45,160 bases of DNA from Pseudomonadota bacterium (lineage in GTDB: Bacteria; Pseudomonadota; Alphaproteobacteria; Reyranellales; Reyranellaceae). The DNA is taken from contig JAIUOX010000031.1 in NCBI GenBank assembly GCA_020160955.1, positions 1 through 45,160 on the forward strand. The letters are read 5' to 3'. Shown one piece after another: positions 10,353 through 20,360 of the stretch; the first letter of the stretch is position 1, and each line of letters starts with the position of its first letter. The position numbers and the translations under genes were made by a program. A model generated the notes under the pieces. The model was not told where the DNA came from. It saw only the letters and a list, made by a program, of their open reading frames with translations, and searched no databases.

Positions 10353-11413
10353 GACTCGTCCGCCGGCGCGCCGCCGGCCAGCAGGTCGAGCTGCTGCTTC
10401 TGGGCGCGCGGCACGGCGATCCCGAGGTGGCGGTAGCCGCCCTCCGACAGCAGCCGGCCGCGCGGCGTGCGCATCAGCAGGCCGAGCTGCATCAGGTACG
10501 GCTCGATCACGTCCTCGATCACGTCGCGCTGCTCCGACAGGGCGGCGGCCAGCGTGTCGACGCCGACCGGTCCGCCGCCGTAGTTCTCGGCGATGCAGGC
10601 GAGGTAACGGCGGTCCATCGCGTCGAGGCCGCGGGCGTCGACCTCGAGGCGGGTCAGCGCGGCGTCGGCGACCCGGGCGTCGACCGTCGCGTGGCCGCCG
10701 ACCGCGGCGAAGTCGCGGACCCGGCGCAGCAGGCGGTTGGCGACGCGCGGCGTGCCGCGCGAGCGCCGGGCGATTTCGGTCGCGCCGTCGGGCGCCATGG
10801 TCATCCGGAGCACGCGGGCGGCGCGGTGGACGATCGTCTCGAGCTCGGCCGGCTCGTAGAACACCATGCGCAGCGGGATGCCGAAGCGCTCGCGCAGCGG
10901 CCGCGTCATCAGGCCCGACCGCGTGGTCGCGCCGACCAGGGTGAAGGGCGGCAGCTCGATGCGCACCGAGCGCGCCGCCGGGCCCTCGCCGATCATCAGG
11001 TCGAGCTGGAAGTCCTCCATCGCCGGGTAGAGGATTTCCTCGACCGCCGGGTTGAGGCGATGAATCTCGTCGATGAACAGCACGTCGCGCGGCTGCAGGT
11101 TGGTGAGCTGCGCGGCGAGGTCGCCGGCCTTCTGGATGACCGGCCCGGAGGTCGCGCGGAAGCCGACGCCCATCTCGCGCGCCACGATCTGCGCCAGCGT
11201 CGTCTTGCCCAGCCCCGGCGGGCCGTGGAACAGCACGTGGTCGAGCGCTTCGTCGCGCGCCCGCGCGGCGGCGATGAAGATCTTGAGGTTCTCGCGGACC
11301 TGCTTCTGGCCGACGAAATCGTCGAGCACCTGCGGCCGCAGCGCCATCTCGGCGGCGTCCTCCTCGGCGCGCTTCGGGGCGACCAGGCGATCTTCGGGGC
11401 GCTCCCCGCTCAT
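10349..11413 (-). CDS. ruvB: Holliday junction helicase motor RuvB
   Basis: RuvB is the hexameric AAA+ motor that drives branch migration of Holliday junctions bound by RuvA. The 354 residues include Walker A GPPGLGKT (64-71), Walker B VLFIDEIH (111-118), the sensor region [18 protein letters not shown], and the C-terminal winged helix with [16 protein letters not shown]. The gene overlaps ruvA upstream by four bases and ybgC downstream by four bases, so ruvC-ruvA-ruvB-ybgC form one coupled unit. Confidence 0.98.
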   Translation of the reverse strand: MSGERPEDRLVAPKRAEEDAAEMALRPQVLDDFVGQKQVRENLKIFIAAARARDEALDHVLFHGPPGLGKTTLAQIVAREMGVGFRATSGPVIQKAGDLAAQLTNLQPRDVLFIDEIHRLNPAVEEILYPAMEDFQLDLMIGEGPAARSVRIELPPFTLVGATTRSGLMTRPLRERFGIPLRMVFYEPAELETIVHRAARVLRMTMAPDGATEIARRSRGTPRVANRLLRRVRDFAAVGGHATVDARVADAALTRLEVDARGLDAMDRRYLACIAENYGGGPVGVDTLAAALSEQRDVIEDVIEPYLMQLGLLMRTPRGRLLSEGGYRHLGIAVPRAQKQQLDLLAGGAPADES

Positions 11414-12027
11414 CGCGACAGCTCCTGCAGCCCGGCGCGGATCACCGCGTCGAGAGCGGCGCCCTCGCCCAGCCGCTGGGTGACGCGCGCCACCGCGCCG
11501 AACGCCTCGACCCGCTTGTAGCCGAGGTTGACCAGCGCCGAGACCGCGTCCTCGTTGACCGAGCCGGCCGGCGCGGCGACGGCGGCGTCGCCGGGCTTCG
11601 CGGTCACCGGCGCCGGCGCGATGCCGAAGGCGGCGGCCTTGTCCTTGAGCTCGGTGGCGAGCCGCGCCGCCAGCTTCGGCCCGACGCCGGGCGGCCGGCT
11701 GAGCGTCGCGCGGTCGGCGGCGGCGATCGCCCGGGCGATCTCGTCGGGCGACAGGGTCGACAGGATCGACAGGGCGACGCGCGCGCCGACGCCCTGCACC
11801 GTCGTCAGGATGCGGAACCAGTCGCGCTCGGCGGTCTCGAGGAAGCCGTACAGCGCGATCGCGTCCTCGCGCACGATGGTCTCGACCAGCATGCCGACCG
11901 GCTGGCCGACCACGAGGTCGCGCAGCGTGCGCGCCGAGGCCGAGACGAGGTAGCCGACGCCGTTGACGTCGATCACCGCGCTGTCGGTGTCGACCGAATC
12001 CACGATCCCCTTCAGCCTGGCGATCAC
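11410..12027 (-). CDS. ruvA: Holliday junction DNA-binding subunit RuvA
   Basis: RuvA binds the four-way junction and loads RuvB. The 205 residues show the N-terminal OB-fold ([12 protein letters not shown]), two helix-hairpin-helix motifs ([16 protein letters not shown] and [16 protein letters not shown]), a flexible Ala/Pro linker (about 130-155) and the C-terminal RuvB-binding three-helix domain ([16 protein letters not shown]). The GTG start overlaps the ruvC stop by four bases. Confidence 0.97.
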   Translation of the reverse strand: MIARLKGIVDSVDTDSAVIDVNGVGYLVSASARTLRDLVVGQPVGMLVETIVREDAIALYGFLETAERDWFRILTTVQGVGARVALSILSTLSPDEIARAIAAADRATLSRPPGVGPKLAARLATELKDKAAAFGIAPAPVTAKPGDAAVAAPAGSVNEDAVSALVNLGYKRVEAFGAVARVTQRLGEGAALDAVIRAGLQELSR

Positions 12028-12515
12028 AGCGCGGCCTCCACCCGCGCCCGGGTGGCGCGGTGATGGGCGTGGCAGATGGCGATCGCCAGCGCGTCGGCGG
12101 CGTCGGCCGTGGCGACCACGCCGGGCAGCAGCCGGCCGACCATCATCGCGACCTGGCGCTTGTCGGCGTGGCCGGCGCCGACCACCGACTTCTTCACCAG
12201 GTTGGCGGCGTACTCGTAGACCGGCAGGCCGGCGCGCGCCGGCGCCAGCAGCACGACGCCGCGGGCCTGGCCGAGCTTCAGGGTCGAAGCGGGATTGACG
12301 TTCACGAAGGTCTCCTCGACCGCGGCCTCGAGCGGCCGCTGGGCCTCGACCACGGCGGCGACGCCCTCGAACAGGTCGCGCAGGCGATCGGACAGCGAGC
12401 CCTCCGTCGTCACCTTGATCACGCCGTGCGCGACGTGGCGCAGGCGGTTGCCCTCGACCTCGATCACGCCCCAGCCGGTGAACCGGAGGCCGGGATCGAG
12501 GCCGATCAGTCTCAT
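12024..12515 (-). CDS. ruvC: Crossover junction endonuclease RuvC
   Basis: RuvC cuts Holliday junctions symmetrically to resolve recombination intermediates. The chosen ATG at 12515 gives 163 residues starting [16 protein letters not shown], the normal N-terminus; the frame stays open upstream into yebC but that part is not RuvC-like. The catalytic acids are visible: Asp7, Glu67 (VEETF), Asp138 and Asp141 (DAADALAIA). It lies 11 bases after yebC and overlaps ruvA. Confidence 0.97.
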   Translation of the reverse strand: MRLIGLDPGLRFTGWGVIEVEGNRLRHVAHGVIKVTTEGSLSDRLRDLFEGVAAVVEAQRPLEAAVEETFVNVNPASTLKLGQARGVVLLAPARAGLPVYEYAANLVKKSVVGAGHADKRQVAMMVGRLLPGVVATADAADALAIAICHAHHRATRARVEAAL

Positions 12516-12526
12516 CTCGCCGCGCT

Positions 12527-13285
12527 TCAGGCCGCGAACTTCGCGAGCGCGTCGTCCGACACCTCGAAATTGGCGTAGACGTTCTGGACGTCGTCGTTGT
12601 CGTCGAGGGCGGCGATCATGTCGAGCAGCGCCTTCAGCGTGTCGCCCTCGGCCGGCGTGGTGGTCTTGGGCCGCCACGACAGCTTGGCCACCGATGGCTG
12701 GCCGAGCGACTTCTCGAGCGCCTCGCGCACCGTCGAGAAGGCGTCCTGGGCGCCGTAGATCTCGTGCACCGCGTCCTCGCCCTCGCCGCTCACCACGTCG
12801 TCGGCGCCGGCGTCGATCGCCTTCTCCAGCACCTCGTCGGCCGTGCCGGCCGACAGCGGGTAGCGGAACTCGCCGACGCGGTCGAACATGAACGAGACCG
12901 AGTTCGACTCGCCCAGGTTGCCGCCGTGCTTGGAGAAGATCGAGCGGACCTCGCCGGCGGTGCGGTTGCGGTTGTTGGTCAGCGCCTCGACGATCACCGC
13001 GACGCCGCCCGGGCCATAGCCCTCGTAGCGAACCTCTTCGTAGTTCGCGTCGGCGTCGTTGCCGGTACCGCGCTTGATCGCGCGATCGATCGTGTCGCGC
13101 GTCATGTTGGCTTCGCGTGCCGCGATCATCGCCGCGCGCAGGCGCGGGTTGGACGCGGGATCAGCCGCCCCCAGCCGCGCCGCGGTCGTGATCTCGCGGA
13201 TCAGCTTGGTGAAGATCTTCGCTCGCTGGGCGTCCTGGCGCCCCTTGCGATGCATGATGTTCTTGAATTGGGAATGGCCCGCCAT
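12527..13285 (-). CDS. yebC: YebC/PmpR family protein
   Basis: YebC-family proteins were first described as transcription regulators and more recently linked to relief of ribosome stalling; their position before ruvC is conserved. The ATG at 13285 gives 252 residues beginning [18 protein letters not shown], the canonical N-terminus, with [19 protein letters not shown] in the middle. An upstream extension in frame is not conserved sequence. The gene heads the yebC-ruvCAB-tol run, and tandem terminators upstream insulate it from the fau/ymdB transcript. Confidence 0.96.
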   Translation of the reverse strand: MAGHSQFKNIMHRKGRQDAQRAKIFTKLIREITTAARLGAADPASNPRLRAAMIAAREANMTRDTIDRAIKRGTGNDADANYEEVRYEGYGPGGVAVIVEALTNNRNRTAGEVRSIFSKHGGNLGESNSVSFMFDRVGEFRYPLSAGTADEVLEKAIDAGADDVVSGEGEDAVHEIYGAQDAFSTVREALEKSLGQPSVAKLSWRPKTTTPAEGDTLKALLDMIAALDDNDDVQNVYANFEVSDDALAKFAA

Positions 13286-13381
13286 CGCCCCGACAACCAG
13301 ATTCAGTGATGTGATGGGGCGGCTATACCACTTCTTGAGGGATTTGGGAGCGTTAGACACCGTTCTTGCGGCGCTACGCAC

Positions 13382-13409
13382 AAAAAAAGGCGGGGGCCGA
13401 AGCCCCCGC
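13382..13409 (-). terminator. Second tandem terminator upstream of yebC
   Basis: Minus-strand stem of eight GC pairs (arms 13390-13397 and 13402-13409) closed by a TTCG tetraloop and followed by seven T residues (13388-13382). It reads as a very strong intrinsic terminator on the minus strand only; the plus strand has no T run after it. Confidence 0.9.
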
Positions 13410-13410
13410 T

Positions 13411-13438
13411 AAAAAACGTCGGAACCTAGATTCCGACG
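13411..13438 (-). terminator. First tandem terminator upstream of yebC
   Basis: Minus-strand perfect 8-base-pair stem (arms 13417-13424 and 13431-13438) with a six-base loop, followed directly by six T residues (13416-13411). It precedes a second terminator by a few bases. Confidence 0.85.
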
Positions 13439-13495
13439 CCCCCTCTAACCTGAAGACAGTCCGCCGAAGCCGGCGAAAAACCGTGTAACATCAAT

Positions 13496-13524
13496 AGGAT
13501 GCCGATTTTTCCCCAAGCCGTCAA
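13496..13524 (-). promoter_or_regulatory. Possible sigma-70 promoter of the 13382-13489 RNA
   Basis: Minus strand TTGACG (13524-13519), 17-base spacer, then CATCCT (13501-13496); a shifted TCCTAT is an alternative -10. The -35 box is good, the -10 is weak. Confidence 0.35.
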
Positions 13525-13587
13525 CGAGCCTCTTCAGGCACCGCTAATAGGTAGGACGGCCGGCTGTTGAACACAAGATGCGGGGTT

Positions 13588-14394
13588 TCACACCGTCTGC
13601 AGCAATTTTCCACCGATCCGGAGGGGGCGAATCGAGGTCGCCCGGCCCGTCCGGTCGTCGGTTTCGACCACGGCGCCGCACAGCGTGCCCTCGCCCTCGG
13701 CCGGGGCCAGGCGTTCGCCCGGCATCTTGCGCACGAAGCGCAGGACCGCCCCTTCCTTCTTCATGCCGATCACCGAGTCGTAGTCGCCGCACATGCCGAC
13801 GTCGGTCTGGTAGGCGGTGCCGCCGGGCAGGATCCAGCCGTCGGCGGTCGGCACGTGGCTGTGGGTGCCCAGCACCGCCGACACGCGGCCGTCGCAATAG
13901 TGACCGATCGACTGCTTCTCGCTGGTCGCCTCGCCGTGCACGTCGACCAGGATGAACTGCGCGGCGTTGCCCAGCGTGTAGCGCGCCAGCTCGGCGTCGA
14001 GCGCGCGGAACGGATCGTCGAGCGCGTCCATGAACAGCCGGCACATCACGTTGATGACCACGACCTTCGGGCCGCGCGCCGTCTGGAACAGGTTGGCGCC
14101 CCAGCCCGGCGTGCCGGGCGGGAAGTTGATCGGCCGCAGCAGGCGCTTGTCCTGGGCGATGTAGGGGATGATCTCGCGCTGGTCCCAGGCGTGGTTGCCG
14201 GTGGTGATGCAGTCGACCCCGGCCTCGTGCAGGTCGGCGCAGATCCGGGCGGTGATGCCGAAGCCGGCCGCCGCGTTCTCGCCGTTGACCACCACGAAAT
14301 CGAGGCCGAGCTCGCGGCGCAGCCGCGGCACTTCCCGGATCACCACGTCGCGGCCCGACCGGCCGACGATGTCACCGCAAAACAGAACCTTCAT
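13588..14394 (-). CDS. YmdB-type metallophosphoesterase (TIGR00282 family)
   Basis: The family contains Bacillus YmdB, a 2',3'-cyclic nucleotide phosphodiesterase that influences RNase activity and biofilm choice; the role in alphaproteobacteria is not established. The 268 residues start MKVLFCGDIVGRSGR and carry the metal ligands of the fold: Asp8, Glu39-Asn40 (VVNGENAAAG), Asn67-His68 (TTGNHAWDQ), DVHGEATSEK and LGTHSHVPTAD. The ATG lies six bases after the fau stop, so it is co-transcribed with fau. Two terminators lie about 150 bases downstream. Confidence 0.92.
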   Translation of the reverse strand: MKVLFCGDIVGRSGRDVVIREVPRLRRELGLDFVVVNGENAAAGFGITARICADLHEAGVDCITTGNHAWDQREIIPYIAQDKRLLRPINFPPGTPGWGANLFQTARGPKVVVINVMCRLFMDALDDPFRALDAELARYTLGNAAQFILVDVHGEATSEKQSIGHYCDGRVSAVLGTHSHVPTADGWILPGGTAYQTDVGMCGDYDSVIGMKKEGAVLRFVRKMPGERLAPAEGEGTLCGAVVETDDRTGRATSIRPLRIGGKLLQTV

Positions 14395-14400
14395 GATGCG

Positions 14401-14976
14401 TCAGACAAAGGCGCAAGCCCGGCGGTCGGTCAACAGCCAATCCAGCCGCTCGTCGCTGGCGCCGTGCGGCACGTCGTCGACCAGTTGCGCGTCGAAGCCG
14501 ACGCCGATCGCGGTGACACGGCGGCGGGTGCGCAGGCCGGCCAGCGTGCGATCGTAGAAGCCGCCGCCGTAGCCCAGCCGCCAGCCCTCGCGGTCGCAGG
14601 CCAGCAACGGCACGATCAGGACCTGCGGGTCGAGCGCCTCGCGGCTGGCCTTGGGCTGCAGCGTGTTGAACACGCCGGCCTCCAGCGCGTCGCCCGGCCG
14701 CCAGGCGCGGAACACCAGCGGCTGGCCCTTGCCCACCACCACCGGCAGCACGATCTGGCAGCCCTGGTTGACCAGTTCGACCAGCAGCGGCCGGATGTCG
14801 AGCTCGTCCTTCATCGGCCAGAAGCCCGACACCACCGCCGGCGTCTCGACCGGCTGCTCGTGGCGCCACGTCGCCAGCAGGCCGTCGGCCGCGGCGCGAC
14901 GGTCGGCTTCGTCCAGTCCGCCGCGCCACGCCAGCATGGCGCTGCGCAACGTGCGCTTGTCGTCGATCAGGGTCAT
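14401..14976 (-). CDS. fau: 5-formyltetrahydrofolate cyclo-ligase
   Basis: This enzyme (YgfA/Fau) converts 5-formyl-THF to 5,10-methenyl-THF with ATP and has been tied to persistence in E. coli. The ATG at 14976 gives 191 residues starting MTLIDDKRTLRSAMLAWR; a longer reading frame would run back into the 6S RNA and is not used. The signature GYGGGFYDRTLA lies near residue 145, with VPLLACDREGWRLG before it. Its position just downstream of the 6S RNA gene matches the conserved zapA-ssrS-fau order. Confidence 0.94.
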   Translation of the reverse strand: MTLIDDKRTLRSAMLAWRGGLDEADRRAAADGLLATWRHEQPVETPAVVSGFWPMKDELDIRPLLVELVNQGCQIVLPVVVGKGQPLVFRAWRPGDALEAGVFNTLQPKASREALDPQVLIVPLLACDREGWRLGYGGGFYDRTLAGLRTRRRVTAIGVGFDAQLVDDVPHGASDERLDWLLTDRRACAFV

Positions 14977-15009
14977 TGGGGCCGCGAAGGAAGCCGCGAT
15001 GGAAAAGGT

Positions 15010-15176
15010 GGGGCGGCTCCACGATGGGCCGATGGTCGAAAAAACCTCCAAGGCCTGCCAAAGCAGGTGGGCACCGTTTGGCCCAGACCACGGTCCGGGC
15101 CAGGGACAGTTCCCAGGAGATCTTTATTGGCCCCGGGGTTTATATGCGAACCACGCACCGCGCAGAATTCCGCCCC
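15010..15176 (-). ncRNA. ssrS: 6S RNA
   Basis: 6S RNA mimics an open promoter and sequesters sigma-70 RNA polymerase in stationary phase. Three facts support it here. It lies between zapA and fau, the conserved position. The 167-nt minus-strand transcript folds into one long hairpin: closing stem 15170-15176 with 15010-15016 (seven GC-rich pairs), a middle stem around 15129-15140 with 15044-15056, and an apical 10-pair stem near 15075-15098. An asymmetric central bubble has a small CCTGC/GCAGG hairpin on its 3' side. A promoter is placed exactly upstream. Ends are inferred from the closing stem and promoter; no covariance model was run. Confidence 0.85.
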
Positions 15177-15182
15177 GCCCCC

Positions 15183-15211
15183 AATGTAGGGACTGGCGGC
15201 GGTTCCCGCAA
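15183..15211 (-). promoter_or_regulatory. Promoter of 6S RNA
   Basis: Minus strand -35 TTGCGG (15211-15206), 17-base spacer, -10 TACATT (15188-15183). Six bases further on is G15176, the first base of the 6S closing stem. It lies wholly in the zapA/ssrS gap. Confidence 0.7.
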
Positions 15212-15229
15212 TGCGCGCCGCGCCGCCGC

Positions 15230-15562
15230 TCAGGCGGCGCCGCTGACCTTGCGGCTCATCTTGTCGACGCGCGAGGTGATCAGTTCCTCGAGCGCCGTCG
15301 CCAGCGTCTCGGCGCTGTCGGTCGCGGTGGCGCGCGCGCTCTCGGCGGCCTTGGCGATGCCGCGCAGCTCGCGGCTCTCGTCGGCCAGCAGCAGCGCGGC
15401 GAACACCATAAGCTTGATCTCGGGGGCGCCCGGCATCTGGCGGCGCAGCTCGGCGAACTTCTCGTCGACGTAGGCGGCCAGTTCCTGGACCCGCGCTTCC
15501 TCGCCCTCGCCGCAGGCGAGCTCGTAGGTGCGGTTGGCGATCTGGACAGAGACCTCCGGCAT
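15230..15562 (-). CDS. zapA: Cell division protein ZapA
   Basis: ZapA bundles FtsZ protofilaments at the septum. The 110 residues begin MPEVSVQIANRTYELACGEG, the usual ZapA N-terminal domain with an LAAYVDEKFAELRRQ helix, followed by a coiled coil (about 60-105). AAGGAG sits eight bases before the ATG. A small hairpin (CGCCC/GGGCG) just upstream of that site could modulate translation. It follows a coiled-coil gene by 103 bases and precedes 6S RNA. Confidence 0.93.
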   Translation of the reverse strand: MPEVSVQIANRTYELACGEGEEARVQELAAYVDEKFAELRRQMPGAPEIKLMVFAALLLADESRELRGIAKAAESARATATDSAETLATALEELITSRVDKMSRKVSGAA

Positions 15563-15665
15563 ATCGGGTACTCCTTATTGCGCCCTTATCCGGGCGTTCG
15601 AGGGGATGAGCAGTCTGACAGATCGGCCTGTGCGAAACGACTCCCCTCACGGGGAAGTCACGGCT

Positions 15666-15992
15666 CTACTTCTGGTCGACCGCGAGCAGCGAGCGGATGT
15701 ACTCCATGGCGCGCTCGAGCCGGCCCTCGACCTCGATCGCCACCGCCTTCAGGTCGTCGTGCTGGCGCTCGAGCTTCGCGAGGCGCTCGGCCAGTTCGTC
15801 GGCGCGGGTGGCCTCGGCGCGCAGCCGCTCGTCGACCATCGACTCCAGCCGGCTGAGGGCGCTGTCGACCCGGTCCCGCGCGGTGGACTTGGTCGGCAGG
15901 GCTTTCCCACCGGCGGCGGATGACGACTTCTCTTCCGGCCGCAGTTGCTCCATCGCCAGAGGATAATTTGGCATGCGGTGAGTGGTCAACAT
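15666..15992 (-). CDS. Small coiled-coil protein (DUF4164-like)
   Basis: A 108-residue acidic, charged protein without membrane segment or signal peptide. From about residue 38 it is a continuous heptad-rich helix ([20 protein letters not shown] and onward). Proteins of this type are found beside zapA in many alphaproteobacteria, so a role in division is plausible but only inferred from position. Alternative in-frame ATGs at 15974 and 15953 exist; the first is used because AGGG precedes it. It is divergent from tkt. Confidence 0.75.
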   Translation of the reverse strand: MLTTHRMPNYPLAMEQLRPEEKSSSAAGGKALPTKSTARDRVDSALSRLESMVDERLRAEATRADELAERLAKLERQHDDLKAVAIEVEGRLERAMEYIRSLLAVDQK

Positions 15993-16051
15993 GTTGGCCC
16001 TGTGGAGCGTCCGGGCGCGCTAGATGTTGGCTCCGCTGGCGGTTTTGCGCA

Positions 16052-16080
16052 TTGACGCGCCGGAGGTCGGTCGGCATGTT
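16052..16080 (+). promoter_or_regulatory. Possible sigma-70 promoter of tkt
   Basis: TTGACG (16052-16057), 17-base spacer, CATGTT (16075-16080), ending 38 bases before the tkt ATG in a divergent gap. Good -35 and spacing, moderate -10. Confidence 0.5.
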
Positions 16081-16118
16081 GCCGCCGCTTCGAAACCCCG
16101 TACCGGCGCCCCCCAAAA

Positions 16119-18107
16119 ATGACCGACCAGACCGCTGCCCGCCGCGACATGGCGAATGCCATCCGGGCTCTCGCCATGGATGCCGTGCAGCAGGCGGACT
16201 CGGGCCATCCCGGCATGCCGATGGGCATGGCCGACGTCGCCACGGTGCTGTTCACCCGCTTCCTGAAGTTCGACGCGAGCGAGCCGCACTGGGCCGACCG
16301 CGACCGATTCATCCTGTCGGCCGGCCACGGCTCGATGCTGCTCTACGGGCTGCTCTACCTGACCGGTTCGCCGGACATCACGCTCGACGAGCTCAAGCGC
16401 TTCCGCCAGCTCGGCAGCAAGACCGCTGGCCATCCCGAGTACGGCCACGCCGCCGGCATCGAGACCACGACCGGCCCGCTCGGCCAGGGCCTCGGCAACT
16501 CGGTCGGCTTCGCGCTGGCCGAGCGCCTGATGGCCGACCGCTTCGGCCGCGACATCGTCGATCACTTCACCTACGTGATCGCCGGCGACGGCTGCCTGAT
16601 GGAAGGCGTCGGCCAGGAAGCGATCACGCTGGCCGGCCACCTCGGCCTCGGCCGCCTGATCGTGCTGTTCGACGACAACGGCATCTCGATCGACGGCCCG
16701 ACCTCGCTGTCGACCTCGGAAGACCACAAGAAGCGCTTCGCCGCCGCCGGCTGGCACGTGCAGTCGGTCGACGGCCACGACCAGGAAGCGGTCGCCCGCG
16801 CCATCCGCAAGGCGCGCAACGTCACCGACAAGCCGTCGCTGATCGCCTGCAAGACGGTGATCGGCTACGGCGCGCCGACCAAGGCCGGCACCGCGGCGAC
16901 GCACGGCTCGCCGCTCGGCAAGGACGAGATCGCCGGCGCCCGCGAGAAGCTCGGCTGGAGCCACGGCCCGTTCGACATTCCCGAGCCGGTCTTCACCGCC
17001 TGGCGCAAGGTCGGCGCCAAGGGCAAGTCGGCCCGCCGCAAGTGGGTCAAGCGCCACGCCGCGATGGCCGAGGCCGACCGCGCCGAGTTCGACCGCCGCC
17101 TCAAGGGCGACCTGCCGGCCGCGGTCGGCGAGGCGATCGCCGCCTTCAAGGCCAAGGTCGCCGCCGACAAGCCGTCGTGGGCGACCCGCAAGTCGAGCCA
17201 GGAAGTGCTCGAGGTCGTGAACCCGGTGCTGCCCGACACGGTCGGCGGCTCGGCCGACCTCACCGGCTCGAACAACACGAAGACCGCCAGCCTGAAGCCG
17301 GTGACGCGCGGCGAGCCGGGCGGCCGCTACGTGTTCTACGGCATCCGCGAGCACGCCATGGCCGCGGCGATGAACGGCATGGCGCTGCACGGCGGCATCA
17401 TCCCCTACGGCGGCACCTTCATGGTGTTCACCGACTACTGCCGGCCGTCGATCCGCCTGTCGGCGCTGATGGGCCTGCGCGTCGTCTACGTGATGACCCA
17501 CGATTCGATCGGGCTGGGCGAGGACGGACCGACCCACCAGCCGGTCGAGCACCTCGCCGCGCTGCGCGCCATTCCCAACCTGCTGGTGATGCGTCCGGCC
17601 GACACGATCGAGACCGCCGAGTGCTGGCAGGTCGCGCTCGAGTCGAAGACCACGCCGAGCGTGATCGCGCTGTCGCGCCAGAACCTGCCGACCGTGCGCG
17701 GCGCCGGCGACGCCAACCTTTGCGCCCGCGGCGCCTACCTGCTGGCCGGCGACGCCTCGGCGCCGATCCGCCTGATCGCCTCGGGCTCGGAAGTCCAGCT
17801 CGCGCTGGCCGCCCGCGACCTGCTCGCCGCCGACGGCCTGGTGGCCGCGGTGGTGTCGATGCCGTCGTGGGAACTGTTCGCCCGCCAGGACGCCGACTAT
17901 CGCCGACAGGTCCTCGGCCCCGAGGGCACCGTCCGCGTGGCCTGCGAGGCCGCCACCGGCTTCGGCTGGGAACGCTGGCTCGGCGCGCGCGGCGCGTTCG
18001 TCGGCATGACGGGCTTCGGCGCGTCGGCCAAGGCGTCCGATCTCTACAAGCATTTCGGCATCACGGCCGAGGCGATCGCCGAAACGGCGCGCCGGCTCGG
18101 CAGGTAA
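16119..18107 (+). CDS. tkt: Transketolase
   Basis: Transketolase moves two-carbon units between sugar phosphates in the pentose phosphate and Calvin pathways using thiamine diphosphate. The 662 residues have the SGHPGMPMG substrate loop (His30), the thiamine motif GDGCLMEG (156-163) ending in DDNG, a pyrimidine domain with [14 protein letters not shown] carrying the catalytic glutamate, and [19 protein letters not shown]. Length is normal. The ATG at 16119 lacks a Shine-Dalgarno sequence; [13 protein letters not shown] at 16149 is an alternative start. gap follows 11 bases after the stop. Confidence 0.97.
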   Translation: MTDQTAARRDMANAIRALAMDAVQQADSGHPGMPMGMADVATVLFTRFLKFDASEPHWADRDRFILSAGHGSMLLYGLLYLTGSPDITLDELKRFRQLGSKTAGHPEYGHAAGIETTTGPLGQGLGNSVGFALAERLMADRFGRDIVDHFTYVIAGDGCLMEGVGQEAITLAGHLGLGRLIVLFDDNGISIDGPTSLSTSEDHKKRFAAAGWHVQSVDGHDQEAVARAIRKARNVTDKPSLIACKTVIGYGAPTKAGTAATHGSPLGKDEIAGAREKLGWSHGPFDIPEPVFTAWRKVGAKGKSARRKWVKRHAAMAEADRAEFDRRLKGDLPAAVGEAIAAFKAKVAADKPSWATRKSSQEVLEVVNPVLPDTVGGSADLTGSNNTKTASLKPVTRGEPGGRYVFYGIREHAMAAAMNGMALHGGIIPYGGTFMVFTDYCRPSIRLSALMGLRVVYVMTHDSIGLGEDGPTHQPVEHLAALRAIPNLLVMRPADTIETAECWQVALESKTTPSVIALSRQNLPTVRGAGDANLCARGAYLLAGDASAPIRLIASGSEVQLALAARDLLAADGLVAAVVSMPSWELFARQDADYRRQVLGPEGTVRVACEAATGFGWERWLGARGAFVGMTGFGASAKASDLYKHFGITAEAIAETARRLGR

Positions 18108-18118
18108 CGGAGGAAGAC

Positions 18119-19126
<1,008 letters not shown>

Positions 19127-19153
19127 GCAGACCGCGACCTTCACGTCGCCGCG

Positions 19154-19188
19154 AGGCGCGCCGCTTTCCGCGGCGCGCCTTTTTCTTT
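19154..19188 (+). terminator. Rho-independent terminator after gap
   Basis: Perfect 11-base-pair stem (19154-19164 with 19170-19180), five-base loop, then a T-rich run (19180-19188). It separates tkt-gap from the transporter operon. Confidence 0.92.
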
Positions 19189-19230
19189 GGCACGAGCCGT
19201 GCTTGCCCACGAGAGAGGCAAGGACCGGAT

Positions 19231-20340
19231 GTGCCAGCGATAGATCCCACGCCAACCGAGGCCGCCCCCGCCGGGCGGACACTGGACGTCGACGGCGTGA
19301 CCGTGCGCTACGGCAGCGCCACCGCGGTCGACGGCGTGTCGCTGGCGACCGAGCCCGGCGAGGTCGTGGCCCTGCTCGGCCCCTCGGGCTGCGGCAAGAC
19401 CACCCTGCTGCGCGTCATCGCCGGCTTCGTGCGCCAGGCCGGCGGCCGCGTGCTGGTCGACGGCGCGGCGATCGACCACCTGCCGCCCAACCAGCGCAAC
19501 ATCGGCATCGTCTTCCAGAACTACGCGCTGTTCCCGCACATGACGGTGGCCGACAACGTGGCCTACGGACTGGCGGCGCGCGGCCAGCGCGGCCCGGCCG
19601 TCGCCCAGCGCGTCGCCCGCATGCTCGAGATGGTGCAGCTCGGGGCCTTTCGCGACCGCCTGCCGCGCCAGCTGTCGGGCGGCCAGCAGCAGCGCGTGGC
19701 GCTGGCCCGCGCGCTGGCCGTCGAGCCGTCTATCCTGCTGCTCGACGAGCCGTTCGCCGCGCTCGACCGCAACCTGCGCCTCGACATGCAGATCGAGGTC
19801 AAGCGCCTGCAGCGCCAGCTCGGCCTCACCACCATCCTGGTGACGCACGACCAGGACGAGGCGATGAGCGTCGCCGACCGCATCGCCGTGATGAACCGCG
19901 GCAAGGTCGAGCAGTTCGACACGCCGGTGGCGATCTACGACCGGCCGCGGACCCTGTTCGTGAACGGCTTCATCGGCACGACCAACCTCCTGCCCGGCCG
20001 CGTCGTGTCGGTCGCCGACGGCCGCGCGACGATCGACCTGGCGGCCGGCGCGACCATCGCCCTGCCGGCCTCGCCCGAGGCGGTGGCCGGCGGCGCCGTG
20101 CAGCTGTCGGTGCGGCCCGAGCAGCTCGAGCTGCGCGACGGCGCCGGCCCCGGCTGCTGGCCGGTCGAGCCCGGCCTCAGCCTGCCGCTCGGCGCCCAGC
20201 TGGTCCACGAGGTGCGCACCGCCGACGGCGCGGCGCTCAAGATCGTCGAGCCGCGCCGCCCGGGACCGCCCGCGCCGCCGCGCCGCTTCTGCACGCTGGC
20301 CGCCGAGGCCCGCCCCTCCCTGTTCCCGCGTTCAACCTGA
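19231..20340 (+). CDS. ABC transporter ATPase, PotA-like
   Basis: This is the ATPase of a spermidine/putrescine-type importer. The 369 residues show Walker A GPSGCGKTT (50-58), Q-loop Gln96, signature LSGGQ (148-152), Walker B LLLDEP (169-174), H-loop VTHDQDEA, and a C-terminal TOBE domain (about 280-369). The start is GTG at 19231 with AAGGA six bases upstream. Binding-protein and permease genes follow, then ureide-degradation genes, so the natural substrate may be a ureide such as allantoin rather than a polyamine; that is inference from context. Confidence 0.93.
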   Translation: MPAIDPTPTEAAPAGRTLDVDGVTVRYGSATAVDGVSLATEPGEVVALLGPSGCGKTTLLRVIAGFVRQAGGRVLVDGAAIDHLPPNQRNIGIVFQNYALFPHMTVADNVAYGLAARGQRGPAVAQRVARMLEMVQLGAFRDRLPRQLSGGQQQRVALARALAVEPSILLLDEPFAALDRNLRLDMQIEVKRLQRQLGLTTILVTHDQDEAMSVADRIAVMNRGKVEQFDTPVAIYDRPRTLFVNGFIGTTNLLPGRVVSVADGRATIDLAAGATIALPASPEAVAGGAVQLSVRPEQLELRDGAGPGCWPVEPGLSLPLGAQLVHEVRTADGAALKIVEPRRPGPPAPPRRFCTLAAEARPSLFPRST

Positions 20341-20360
20341 CCCAGCCAAGGAGCGATCTC

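Larger units (their letters stand above)
13382..13489 (-). ncRNA. Candidate small RNA or leader RNA with tandem terminators
   Basis: The 302-base gap between the phosphodiesterase gene and yebC has no convincing protein gene. On the minus strand it holds, in order, a promoter-like pair (13496-13524), a small CGCCG/CGGCG hairpin around 13462-13475, and two intrinsic terminators. A transcript from about 13489 would be about 70 nt if stopped at the first terminator or about 108 nt at the second. A 21-codon reading frame (13491 to 13426, beginning MLHGFSPASADC) ends with its TAG inside the loop of the first terminator, as in some attenuators, but its ATG lies at or before the predicted transcript start and it lacks a clear ribosome site. 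The element could also be just the 3' end of the upstream operon. Confidence 0.35.

Noticed and set aside
15920..18118. Upstream extension of the gap reading frame across tkt
   Set aside because: Out-of-frame shadow of tkt; GAPDH begins at the ATG with a strong ribosome site at 18119.
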